Shown piece after piece: positions 7,316-15,480 of a stretch of DNA of 59,144 nt. A program made the position numbers and the translations under genes. Each line of letters opens with the position of its first letter. Position 1 is the first letter of the stretch. Source of the DNA: Treponema sp. (GTDB lineage Bacteria; Spirochaetota; Spirochaetia; Treponematales; Breznakiellaceae); contig JAISCC010000083.1 in assembly GCA_031265845.1 (NCBI GenBank), positions 1-59,144 on the forward strand, written 5' to 3'. The notes beneath the pieces were generated by a model. It saw nothing but the letters and a program-made list of their open reading frames with translations, was not told where the DNA came from and did not search any database.

Positions 7316-9661
7316 CTAGTGCGCCGCGTCCGTGATGAGAACGGCTTTGTGCTCAGAGCCGTAGTAGCTATCGCCCGCAGGGGTGTCTGCGTTCACGCCC
7401 CATGTGGAGGTGTATGCGGAAACCATGCCTGCGGGCACGCTGACGGTTATTGTACCACTAAAGCCTGTACTATTAAAAATAGTGTTCCCTAGAGACGGCG
7501 GCGTTGCGGGTAGGCTCACCGTCGTGAGGCTCGCGCAAGACCGGAACGCCTCGTCGCCGATGGTCTGCGCCACGGGCAGGCTCACCTCTGTTAGGCTCCC
7601 GCAACTGCCGAACGCCTCGTTGCCGATGGTCGCCGCCACAGGCAGGCTCACCTCTGTTAGGCTATAGCAAGCGAGGAACGCTTGGTCGCCGATGGTCGCC
7701 GCCGCAGGCAGACTCACCTCTGGTAAGCTCTCACACCTGTAGAACGCAGATGCGCCGATGGTCTGCGCCGCAGGCAGGCTCACCGTCGTGAGGCTCACGC
7801 AATACCGGAATGCCTCGTCGCCGATGGTCGTCGCCACGGGCAGGCTCGCCTCCGCGAGGCTGGAGCAATTGTAGAACGCTTGGTCGCCGATGGTCGTCGC
7901 CACGGGCAGGCTCGCCTCCGTTAGGCTGGTATTGTAGAACGCAGATTCGCCGATGGTCGTCGCCGCAGGCAGACTTAACGCCGTTAAGCTCTCACACCTG
8001 GCGAACGCAGAGTCGCCGATGGTCTGCGCCACGGGCAGGCTCGCCTCCGTTAGGCTGGTGCAATTGTAGAACGCCCCGCGGTCGATGTCCGTCGCCGCAG
8101 GCAGGCTCACCGTCGTGAGGCTCGTGCCGGCGAACGCTTGGTCGCCGATGGTCGTCGCCGCAGGCAGGCTCACCGTCGTGAGGCTCGTGCCGGCGAACGC
8201 CTCGTCGCCGATGGTCGCCGCCACAGGCAGGCTCACCTCCGCTAGGCTGGTGCAATCGTAGAACGCCCAGTCGCCGATGGTCTGCGCCGCAGGCAGGCTC
8301 ACCTCTGTTAGGCTCCCGCACCTGTAGAACGCATCGTTGCCGATGGTCTGCGCCATAGGCAGGCTCACCTCTGTTAGGCTATAGCACCCGCTGAACGCAG
8401 TGGCGCCGATGGTCTGCGCCATGGGCAGGCTCACTTCTGTTAGGCTATCGCACGCGTAGAACGTATCGTTGCCGATGGTCTGCGCCATAGGCAGGCTCAC
8501 CGTCGTTAGGCTCTTGCAATGCCGGAATGCAGCGTTGCCGATGTGCGCCGCAGGCAGGCTCACCTCTGTTAGGCTATCGCAGCTGCTGAACGCAGTGGCG
8601 CCGATGGTCTGCGCCACAGGCAGGCTCACCTCTGTTAGGCTATCGCACGCGTAGAACGCAAGGTCGCCGATGGTCGTCGCCACAGGCAGGCTCGCCTCCG
8701 TTAGGTTTGTGCCGTAAAACGCATAGCCGCCGATGGTCTGCGCCGCAGGCAGGCTCACCGTCGTGAGGCTCGTGCCGTAGAACGCAAGGTTGCCGCTGGT
8801 CAGCGCCGCAGGCAGGCTCACCTCTGTTAGGCTATAGCAAGCGAGGAACGCGGCGTTGCCGATGGTCTGCGCCGCAGGCAGGCTCACCTCCGTTAGGTTT
8901 GTGTCGTAAAACGCATAGGCGCCGATGGTCTGCGCCACAGGCAAGCTCACCTCCGTTAGGTTTGTGTCGTAAAACGCATAGGCGCCGATGGTCTCAACGC
9001 CCGCGCCGTTTATAACGGTAAGAGTGGTAAAAGCGCTGAAGGCGGGATTGCTAGAAGTTCCCGCTTTTATGCTTTTCGCGGTGTTGGGCAGCACCAGAGC
9101 GGTTATCTTGTCCGCGCCTGCGCCTGTTCCGGGGTCAAATTCGGTTCCATCCATTGCACACGCGGAGAGGTCAAGCGAGACGTACTTGCCAGCTGCGGCT
9201 ATCTTTGAGAGGGCGGACGCCCAGATGTCGTTTGTAAAGCTGCCGCGTAACGCCACGGAAACGGGGTCAGCCGCGTCGTCCCCGCCTTCCGCGTTTGCAA
9301 GGTTGTCAAGTCCGCTAGGCGGTTCGCCCACGGTTACCGTGAAGGTCGCGGTCTTGCCGCCCATCGTTACGGTTAGGGTTTGCACTCCTGCTGTAGCCGC
9401 GTTGTATCCGCTTACATTGGACAGGGTTACGGATGCCGTCCTGGTCGTGCCGTCCGTGTAGGTTCCCGTTACCACCATGCCGCTCAGGTCAAGAGCTTCG
9501 CCTGGCTCATACACGGTCTTGGTGGGCGGGCTGGTTACCGCTATGCTCTGTAGGATCGGGTCTTCCTCGTGCTGGCCGGCGGAACAGCCGAGGGTCGCTC
9601 CGATGAGCAGGGTTGCCAAGAGCGCAGGGATCGCGCTCTTGCCGAAATGGTGTCGCTTCAT
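7316..9661 (-). CDS. BspA-like LRR lipoprotein with one Ig-like domain
   Basis: A 781-residue predicted surface lipoprotein beginning with the same signal as its paralog (MKRHHFGKSAIPALLATLLI, lipid-anchored Cys26 in ATLGC). One Big_3 Ig-like domain (about 35-112) is followed by a linker and about 23 LRR_5 repeats of some 21-23 residues (xTIGxxAFxxCxSLTEVSLPxA). The C-terminal part with TITVSVPAGMV matches its paralog. The repeats are also highly alike in DNA, which favours slippage and recombination between copies. It lies 83 bases downstream of the poly-G lipoprotein gene, behind a GAAA-loop hairpin, and probably shares its promoter at 11211-11239. AGGAGG/AAAAGA precedes the ATG at 9661. 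Likely an adhesin; ligand unknown. Confidence 0.92.
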   Translation of the reverse strand: MKRHHFGKSAIPALLATLLIGATLGCSAGQHEEDPILQSIAVTSPPTKTVYEPGEALDLSGMVVTGTYTDGTTRTASVTLSNVSGYNAATAGVQTLTVTMGGKTATFTVTVGEPPSGLDNLANAEGGDDAADPVSVALRGSFTNDIWASALSKIAAAGKYVSLDLSACAMDGTEFDPGTGAGADKITALVLPNTAKSIKAGTSSNPAFSAFTTLTVINGAGVETIGAYAFYDTNLTEVSLPVAQTIGAYAFYDTNLTEVSLPAAQTIGNAAFLACYSLTEVSLPAALTSGNLAFYGTSLTTVSLPAAQTIGGYAFYGTNLTEASLPVATTIGDLAFYACDSLTEVSLPVAQTIGATAFSSCDSLTEVSLPAAHIGNAAFRHCKSLTTVSLPMAQTIGNDTFYACDSLTEVSLPMAQTIGATAFSGCYSLTEVSLPMAQTIGNDAFYRCGSLTEVSLPAAQTIGDWAFYDCTSLAEVSLPVAATIGDEAFAGTSLTTVSLPAATTIGDQAFAGTSLTTVSLPAATDIDRGAFYNCTSLTEASLPVAQTIGDSAFARCESLTALSLPAATTIGESAFYNTSLTEASLPVATTIGDQAFYNCSSLAEASLPVATTIGDEAFRYCVSLTTVSLPAAQTIGASAFYRCESLPEVSLPAAATIGDQAFLACYSLTEVSLPVAATIGNEAFGSCGSLTEVSLPVAQTIGDEAFRSCASLTTVSLPATPPSLGNTIFNSTGFSGTITVSVPAGMVSAYTSTWGVNADTPAGDSYYGSEHKAVLITDAAH

Positions 9662-9707
9662 TCTTTTCCTCCTTCATGCTACGTTTAGTTCATTGCTGGT
9701 ACTATAA

Positions 9708-9733
9708 GCGACCGCGTGGAAACACGCGGTCGC
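9708..9733 (-). other. GAAA-loop hairpin between lipoprotein and LRR genes (copy 1)
   Basis: Perfect 11-bp stem (GCGACCGCGTG / CACGCGGTCGC) with a four-base loop, in the intergenic RNA 12 bases after the lipoprotein stop. No T-run follows, so a processing or mRNA-stability element is as likely as termination. Confidence 0.6.
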
Positions 9734-9744
9734 CGCCCAACGGG

Positions 9745-11155
9745 TCAATTCGCGCTTTTCAGCGACGACGCCTTGCCGGTATACGGATCGCCTACGTATA
9801 TGCCGCCGGGATATACGGCGTCGGCATAGTTGTCGTCGATAAGCCGAGGGTTGACAAGCTCTATCGTCTCTATCATCTGGTAATTGTCCCCGTTCGCCGC
9901 CGGGTTGCCCGTCGCCCATTTGTATATGAAGTCGCGGTCGTTGATGTAATCCCCGTACGATTCCACGTCCTCGGGGAACACGCGGCCGTTGAGGATGTCG
10001 CCGGCGCCGAGATCGTAGGTTGTCGAAACGCCTATTTTGTGGGCATACTGGTGTATCCTGAACGATATGTCGTCGCCCGGCCGGATCTGGTTGAACATCT
10101 CCCTGTGGGTTATGTATAGCGGGGACAGGGTCATGCACTCGTCCTCGGCCCCGTCGTTATCCGTGTCAATGGACACCCTGCGAGAACGGATGATCTGCGT
10201 GTCGTCGTCCCTGTCCATGTGGTTGCGTATCTTGCTGTCGACTATGCCCAGTACTTTGCCATCGATAACCGGCGTAGTCGCCTTGGACGGCATAGAGTGC
10301 CAGGCGTACACGTCTCTCTCATGCATAGTAGCGGGATAAATGTAATCGGGCATGTAATCAACGTAATTTGCCGGATAATAAGAGTTGTTGCTAGCTTGCT
10401 CACTAGCTTCCATAGGCTGCCCGTCAGCATATATAAGTCCAAAACCAATTATATTAGTGTATGCAAAATCATTGGGACCATCCCACTGCCTAGCCACCAA
10501 GGAGCCTTCAGGCATCCCCATGGCCTCCTCAGTAAAAGCATTTCTCCAAACGGTCACCTCGCCGGGGGTGTATCCCGGACCGTATCCCAGATGCGCCTTG
10601 ATCTGGATCCGCCTCATCAATACATGGACAGGAAGAAGATAGTCAACACCGTTCAAATATATCTTGTACGGCACGCTTTCCATCACCTTGTATATCGCGA
10701 TATCCTCGGCATAGTAGTTCTCCGGGAAGTCAAGCTTCTCGCCCTTGACGAAATTCGCGGTGTAATTGGCGGGTCCGGCAACAGGTACCGGCGTCGGCTT
10801 CCATCCGAGCGTATGGTTGTACAGCCTCGCTTTGGTAGGCAGTCCCGAGATATATAAAAAGGCGCGGCCTGTCGAAAAATCGACGCTCTCCGGCAGCATC
10901 GGCGTCGGGCCGTTATAGGCGGGCATGGCGCCCTCCTTCACATTTCCGGCCTGAAGCACACTCCCGTCGGTGTCGATCCACGTTATAAAGAACTCTTTCG
11001 GCGTGGGATTGTCGGGATCGTTGTTTGGGTTTTCTGGATCAGGGTTTACAGGTGGGGGGGGGGGGGGGCAACGCTTCGTCAGGGGCGGAGCAAGCGGTCA
11101 TAAAAAGTGCGGTTAGTATCGCAGCCAAAACGAGGCTTTGTTTCAAACGTTTCAT
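9745..11155 (-). CDS. Lipoprotein of unknown function, frameshifted at a 15-G tract (putative phase-variable gene)
   Basis: Translation from ATG 11155 (good upstream site, AGGAGTG) gives a lipoprotein signal: MKRLKQSLVLAAILTALFMT then Cys22. It reads on to a run of prolines encoded by 15 consecutive C (minus strand, 11054-11068) and stops soon after at TGA. The body, in the next frame, starts at PVNPDPENPNNDPDNPTPKE and continues to the stop at 9745. A tract of 14 or 17 C would join the two into about 469 residues. The body matches no family I recognise; it has several acidic, calcium-loop-like stretches (DTDNDGAED). As written the gene is out of frame. This may be a true OFF state, a mixed population, or a homopolymer sequencing error. 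The LRR gene follows in the same transcript. Confidence 0.8.
11054..11068. repeat. Homopolymeric G15 tract (contingency locus candidate)
   Basis: Fifteen consecutive G on the plus strand inside the lipoprotein coding region, shortly after the lipidated cysteine. Tracts of this length slip readily during replication and are a known way to switch surface genes on and off. Confidence 0.9.
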
Positions 11156-11210
11156 GTGTTTCACTCCTGTGCTTTATAGTAGGCGGATGGCTTCACCCGC
11201 CTTTACGTAC

Positions 11211-11239
11211 AGTATACCCTATGTCGTGCGCCGTGTCAA
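11211..11239 (-). promoter_or_regulatory. Strong sigma-70 promoter of the surface-protein locus
   Basis: Minus strand TTGACA (11234-11239), 17-base spacer, TATACT (11211-11216). The lipoprotein ATG is 55 bases downstream of the -10 box. A small hairpin (arms AGGCGG/CCGCCT, 11181-11202) lies in the leader. It starts immediately after the tyrS stop codon. Confidence 0.8.
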
Positions 11240-11276
11240 CAGCAGCCTGTGTAGATCAAAAAAAATACCGGCGCTC

Positions 11277-12587
11277 TCATACATCGCTCATACTCGCCAC
11301 CCTGCAAAACCGTTTCTTTCCGGCTCTCAGCGTTAGCTCGCCCTCTTCATCAAGCTTGTCCGCGCCGACCGTCGCCGCCACATCCGTAACAGCCGTAAAA
11401 GCTCCCTGTGAGCCAACGCACGCCCCGCCTTGTTGTACCATGCGGCGGGCTTCGCTCTTGGTTGCGCAGAGACGCGCGTCACAGAAAAGGTCTACGATGT
11501 TGTAGCCAGTTTCGAACTTCGAGCGGGCGAGCCGGACGCTTGGCATCGCGGCCTTGTCGCCGCCCGCGCCGCCGAAACTGGCGCGGGCGCCGGACAGGGC
11601 TTTGTCAGCTTCATCCGCGCCGTGTATGAGCGCGGTGACTTCCCACGCCAGCCGCTCCTTGGCCTGGTTGGGGTTTTTGTCCGGCGCGACAAGGGCGTCA
11701 CATTCTTCAAGGGGGAGGAAGGTGAACATGAGCAGGAAGCGGCGCACGTCGGCGTCCTGCACATTCCGCCAGTATTGAAAAAAGTCGTAGGGCGCGGTGA
11801 TGTTCGGGTCAAGGAACACCGCCCCCTTTTCTGTTTTGCCCATTTTCTTGCCGTCCGCAGTGGTAACAAGCGGAAAGGTGAGCCCAAACACCGTTGCGGC
11901 TTCCGCAGACGCGCCGTCCGCAGACGCAGATTCCCCGCCCCATTCAAGCCGCCTGATGAGGTCGGCGCCGGCCGTGATGTTGCCCCATTGATCGTTGCCT
12001 CCGATTTGGAGACGGCACCCGTATCTTTTGTATAGCTGATAAAAGTCGTAGCTTTGCAAAAGCTGATAGTTGAATTCAATAAAAGAAAGACCCGCGTCGG
12101 ATTCGAGCCGCATCTTGTAAGACTCAAACGAGAGCATACGGTTTACCGAGAAATGGCTGCCAATCTCCCGCAAGAAGTCAATGTAGTTGAGGTTGGCAAG
12201 CCACGTTTTGTTGTTTTCATAGGTTATGGCAGCCGCCGCATTGTGTGGCAGCGCGGCGAAAAACCGGTTGATCTGCCTGGCAATGGAAGCCGCGTTCTCA
12301 TCAAGCTGTTCGTAGGAAAGCATTTTCCGCATGGTTGTCTTGCCGGACGGATCGCCGATGCGGGCGGTTCCCCCGCCAATCAGCACTATCGCCTTATGAC
12401 CGGCTTCGACAAGATGCCTCATGGCAAAATAAGGCGCCATGTGTCCGATGTGCAGGCTCGGGCCAGTGGGATCGCACCCTTCGTAAAACACAATCGGGCC
12501 CTGATCCATGAGAAGAGACAGCTTTTCCACGTCCGTGCATTGCTGAAAAAAGCCCCGTGATTTCAAACGCTCCAATGTCTTGTTCAT
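11277..12587 (-). CDS. tyrS: Tyrosyl-tRNA synthetase
   Basis: A 436-residue class I synthetase that charges tRNA-Tyr in the cytoplasm. The HIGH signature is present exactly (H46-I-G-H49, in GPSLHIGHM). The KMSKS-type loop appears as GKKMGKTEKG near residue 237. A C-terminal S4 RNA-binding domain includes CDARLCATKSEARRMVQQGG. Length fits bacterial TyrRS. The ATG at 12587 is only six bases from a -10 box (12594-12599) and has no ribosome binding site, so the mRNA may be leaderless. The gene appears monocistronic; the promoter of the surface locus begins just after its stop. Confidence 0.97.
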   Translation of the reverse strand: MNKTLERLKSRGFFQQCTDVEKLSLLMDQGPIVFYEGCDPTGPSLHIGHMAPYFAMRHLVEAGHKAIVLIGGGTARIGDPSGKTTMRKMLSYEQLDENAASIARQINRFFAALPHNAAAAITYENNKTWLANLNYIDFLREIGSHFSVNRMLSFESYKMRLESDAGLSFIEFNYQLLQSYDFYQLYKRYGCRLQIGGNDQWGNITAGADLIRRLEWGGESASADGASAEAATVFGLTFPLVTTADGKKMGKTEKGAVFLDPNITAPYDFFQYWRNVQDADVRRFLLMFTFLPLEECDALVAPDKNPNQAKERLAWEVTALIHGADEADKALSGARASFGGAGGDKAAMPSVRLARSKFETGYNIVDLFCDARLCATKSEARRMVQQGGACVGSQGAFTAVTDVAATVGADKLDEEGELTLRAGKKRFCRVASMSDV

Positions 12588-12593
12588 GCCGGT

Positions 12594-12622
12594 ATTCTAG
12601 CATTTCAGGAAGATACATACAA
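12594..12622 (-). promoter_or_regulatory. tyrS promoter (leaderless-type)
   Basis: TTGTAT (12617-12622), 17-base spacer, TAGAAT (12594-12599), then six bases to the tyrS ATG. Transcription would be expected to start at or next to the start codon. Confidence 0.65.
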
Positions 12623-12652
12623 GAGGACGCGCCTTCAACCGCAGGGCGACGG

Positions 12653-14506
12653 TCATCCCTTTCTCATCAGCACCATCAAGAGCGCGATGTCACCTTGCCT
12701 GACCCCGGGAATCCGCGCCGCTTGTCCCAGCGTCAGCGGACGCACCAGGGAAAGCTTCTCTTTTGATTCGGCGGAAAGTCCGGCTATTGAGCGGTAGTCG
12801 CACTCAGGACGCAGCTTCACCGCCTCCATTTTGGCGTTCCGTTCCGCGGCGCGCACCTCTTTTTCAATGTAGCCCGCGTATTTTATGTCCAACGCCGCTC
12901 GTATGATCCATTCGGCCGGGAAGGCGGCTTCTGTAGAAGCGGCTTCTGTAGACAGGATGTGCGCCGACAGCAGGGACGGCGCCTGTTCAGGCGTGACGGT
13001 CGCGTCTACGAGGGCGCGTTCCAGCGTCTTGCCCGCAGATTCGCCGCCGGCTTCTATTTTTCGTGTCCGCAACAGTTCCCGTATCGCATCCACTCCCCGC
13101 ATCTTATGCTGAAACCGCTCCCATCGCGTGTCATCAACCAGGCCTACCGTCCTGCCTATGGGCGTGAGGCGGGAATCCGCCGTGTCGTGCCGGAGCGCAA
13201 GGCGGCGCTCGGCGCGGCTTGTAAACATGCGGTACGGCTCTTTTGCGCCCAGGGTGGTGAGATCGTCTATGAGCACGCCGATGTAGGCTTCGGCTCTGCC
13301 GAGGGTCAGCGGCGGCTCGCCCCTCATCGTGAGCGCCGCGTTGACGCCCGCCATGACGCCCTGCGCCGCAGCCTCTTCATAGCCGGAGCTGCCGTTGGTT
13401 TGCCCGGCGACAAAGAAATTGGCGAGCGATTTGGATTCAAGAGTCGGATACAACCCAAGCGGATCAAGGTAATCATATTCCACGGCATAGGCGGGGCGCA
13501 CGATGCGGGCGTGTTCAAGTCCGGCTATGCTGCGGATAAACGCCTCCTGCACGTCCTCCGGCAGGGAGCTCGACAAGCCGTTCAGATACATTTCGTTGGC
13601 GCCAAGACTCTCAGGCTCAATAAAAACATGGTGCCGATCCCTATCCGGGAAGCGCATGACCTTGTCTTCAATGGAAGGACAGTAGCGGGGTCCCACGCCC
13701 GTGATCTTGCCGCCGTATAGCGGGGAGCGGTGAATGTTGGAGCGGATAATGGCATGCGTCGCCGCGTTGGTGTAGGTGATCCAGCAGGGAACACTGGGTC
13801 TGGCGAGTTTTTCATCACGGTCATGATTAAAAGAAAACGCTTCAGGCGGCTCTCCATCCTGTTTTTCCAGTTTTTCGTACTCTATGGCGTTTCCGGCGAC
13901 GCGCGCGGGCGTACCGGTCTTGAGCCTGCCGACCGGCATCCCCCGTTCCCGCAGCCGCGCGCCCAAGCCAAGCGCGGCGGCTTCCCCCAGCCTGCCCTGG
14001 GGCGCGTCGTATTCGCCAATAAAGATTCTGCCTTCCATAAAAGTGCCGCTTGCCAAAATCACGGTTTTCGCGGAAATGCCATGCCCCCGCTCGGTAATGA
14101 CGCCTTCAACCGCGCCCCCTGATCCGGACGCGAGAAGGTCGACCACGGTGTCCATGAACACGGCGAGACGCGGCTGGCGTTCCACAGCAAGGCGGGCTTC
14201 GCTCTGATACAGGAGCTTGTCGGCTTGGGCGCGGGGCGCTTGTACCGCCGGCCCCCGCGAGCGGTTGAGAACCCGGTATTGGATGAGGCTTCTGTCAATG
14301 AGGCGTCCCATTTCTCCGCCAAGCGCGTCCACTTCCCGCACAAGGTTGCTTTTGGAAAGGCCGCCTATCGCCGGATTGCAGGAAAGCGCGCCAATACGGT
14401 CAGGGTTTTGGGTTATGAGCAGGCACGAAAAGCCAAGCCGCGCAACGGCGAGGGAAGCCTCTATGCCCGCGTGGCCTCCGCCTATAACTATACAATCGTA
14501 ATCCAT
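12653..14506 (-). CDS. mnmG: tRNA uridine-5-carboxymethylaminomethyl modification enzyme MnmG (GidA)
   Basis: FAD-dependent enzyme that works with MnmE (not in window) to modify U34 of some tRNAs. The N-terminus YDCIVIGGGHAGIEA is the FAD-binding Rossmann motif. GidA signatures such as CNPAIGG and NGSSGYEEAAAQG are present. The start at 14506 gives 617 residues, matching the family; a longer frame reaches 14569 with TTG but adds 21 residues not typical of the family. Neither start has a good ribosome binding site. The start codon lies in a 10-bp direct duplication (ATGGATTACG twice), which places a second, out-of-frame ATG just upstream. It lies 65 bases upstream of tyrS, which has its own promoter. 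Confidence 0.96.
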   Translation of the reverse strand: MDYDCIVIGGGHAGIEASLAVARLGFSCLLITQNPDRIGALSCNPAIGGLSKSNLVREVDALGGEMGRLIDRSLIQYRVLNRSRGPAVQAPRAQADKLLYQSEARLAVERQPRLAVFMDTVVDLLASGSGGAVEGVITERGHGISAKTVILASGTFMEGRIFIGEYDAPQGRLGEAAALGLGARLRERGMPVGRLKTGTPARVAGNAIEYEKLEKQDGEPPEAFSFNHDRDEKLARPSVPCWITYTNAATHAIIRSNIHRSPLYGGKITGVGPRYCPSIEDKVMRFPDRDRHHVFIEPESLGANEMYLNGLSSSLPEDVQEAFIRSIAGLEHARIVRPAYAVEYDYLDPLGLYPTLESKSLANFFVAGQTNGSSGYEEAAAQGVMAGVNAALTMRGEPPLTLGRAEAYIGVLIDDLTTLGAKEPYRMFTSRAERRLALRHDTADSRLTPIGRTVGLVDDTRWERFQHKMRGVDAIRELLRTRKIEAGGESAGKTLERALVDATVTPEQAPSLLSAHILSTEAASTEAAFPAEWIIRAALDIKYAGYIEKEVRAAERNAKMEAVKLRPECDYRSIAGLSAESKEKLSLVRPLTLGQAARIPGVRQGDIALLMVLMRKG

Positions 14507-14602
14507 CGTAATCCATAAGAAGAACGCAATGTCCATACGCATGGTATCAAAAGAAGGGCGGACGCGCAAGATAGCGCGGAGTATATCCTACAATTTTTGT
14601 AC

Positions 14603-14631
14603 ATTATACCAAGACGGCGGAACTGTGTCTT
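14603..14631 (-). promoter_or_regulatory. Probable mnmG promoter
   Basis: AAGACA (14626-14631), 17 bases, perfect TATAAT (14603-14608). The -35 box is weak. The leader would be about 90 nt. Confidence 0.45.
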
Positions 14632-14660
14632 GAGTCCATCACAAGATGGTTGAAAATATA

Positions 14661-14688
14661 TTGACAAAGGCGCTATTCCATGATAAAA
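14661..14688 (+). promoter_or_regulatory. Possible promoter of nitroreductase gene
   Basis: Perfect -35 TTGACA at 14661-14666, but only a poor -10 (ATAAAA at 14683-14688, 16 bases away). It is placed well for the gene starting at 14707. Confidence 0.35.
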
Positions 14689-14706
14689 AAACATGGAGGA
14701 TACAAT

Positions 14707-15339
14707 ATGAATAAAATTTTGTATGTTTTGTTGGCTATTGAAGCCATATCGGCGCTATCCTGTTCCCAAACAAAGAATAGCGCGATAGAAGAATCAAGTC
14801 CATCTGCAATCATGCAAACAGCACGTGTACTTGACGGCATATTTGACAGAAAAACCGCCAGAGAATTTTCCCCACATACAGTGGCGCGGGAACACATTGA
14901 CTTACTTGTTAAAGCCGCATTCGCCGCTCCTACAGGCGCGAACCAACGCTCATGTGAATTTATAATTGTTACCGATAGAGATGTCATGTTACATATGAAA
15001 AAGGGAAATCCCTATTCTCAAGCGTTGGACACAGCCCCGCTTGCCATTGTAATCGCTGTTAATGCCAAAACGTCGGCGTTTCCCGAACTTTTAACAATGG
15101 ACGCGGGAATGGCGGCGCAAAATATACTTGTTCAAGCAAGCGAACTTGGCTTGGCGTCTGTTCCTATGAGTATTGCGCCTCAGGAAATCAGAATAGAAGG
15201 CGTTTCGCAGGCATTGCATCTTCCCGCTGAAATTGTCCCGCACATAATGATTTGCATTGGCCAGCCATTAACGGACGCCATGTCATCGGCAAGCGCCAAT
15301 TTCTATGACGAAAATAAAATTCATTACAATCACTATTAA
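14707..15339 (+). CDS. Nitroreductase-family lipoprotein
   Basis: A 210-residue protein. The start at 14707 is chosen because a GGAGG site lies just upstream and it gives a proper signal: MNKILYVLLAIEAISALSC, with Cys19 as the lipidation site. The mature part carries nitroreductase features: the FMN-phosphate motif RKTAREFS (about 47-54), AAPTGANQRSCEF and a GLCY-like region, LGLASVPMSIAP. Such enzymes use FMN and NAD(P)H to reduce nitro compounds, flavins or quinones. Export as a lipoprotein is unusual because most members are cytoplasmic. It is divergent from mnmG and not obviously in an operon. Substrate unknown. Confidence 0.85.
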   Translation: MNKILYVLLAIEAISALSCSQTKNSAIEESSPSAIMQTARVLDGIFDRKTAREFSPHTVAREHIDLLVKAAFAAPTGANQRSCEFIIVTDRDVMLHMKKGNPYSQALDTAPLAIVIAVNAKTSAFPELLTMDAGMAAQNILVQASELGLASVPMSIAPQEIRIEGVSQALHLPAEIVPHIMICIGQPLTDAMSSASANFYDENKIHYNHY

Positions 15340-15444
15340 TCTGGGCTTATTGGAAGAGGCATAGAGAAACAAGATGTTTCCCGCGGCTATGGGCGCATTC
15401 GCCGCGCCATTGCCGCATACCTGCTGACGCCTAACGTCCCGCTC

Positions 15445-15473
15445 TTGCAACAAACGCCCATGCGTGTTACACT
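15445..15473 (+). promoter_or_regulatory. Promoter of the giant activase gene (leaderless-type)
   Basis: TTGCAA (15445-15450), 17-base spacer, TACACT (15468-15473), then seven bases to the ATG at 15481. No ribosome binding site is present. This supports the start at 15481 over the upstream in-frame TTG, which is part of the -35 box. Confidence 0.6.
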
Positions 15474-15480
15474 ACGCCCT

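Noticed and set aside
7316..9661. LRR repeats as a mobile or CRISPR-like repeat
   Set aside because: The repeats are in frame and code for a regular LRR_5 protein.
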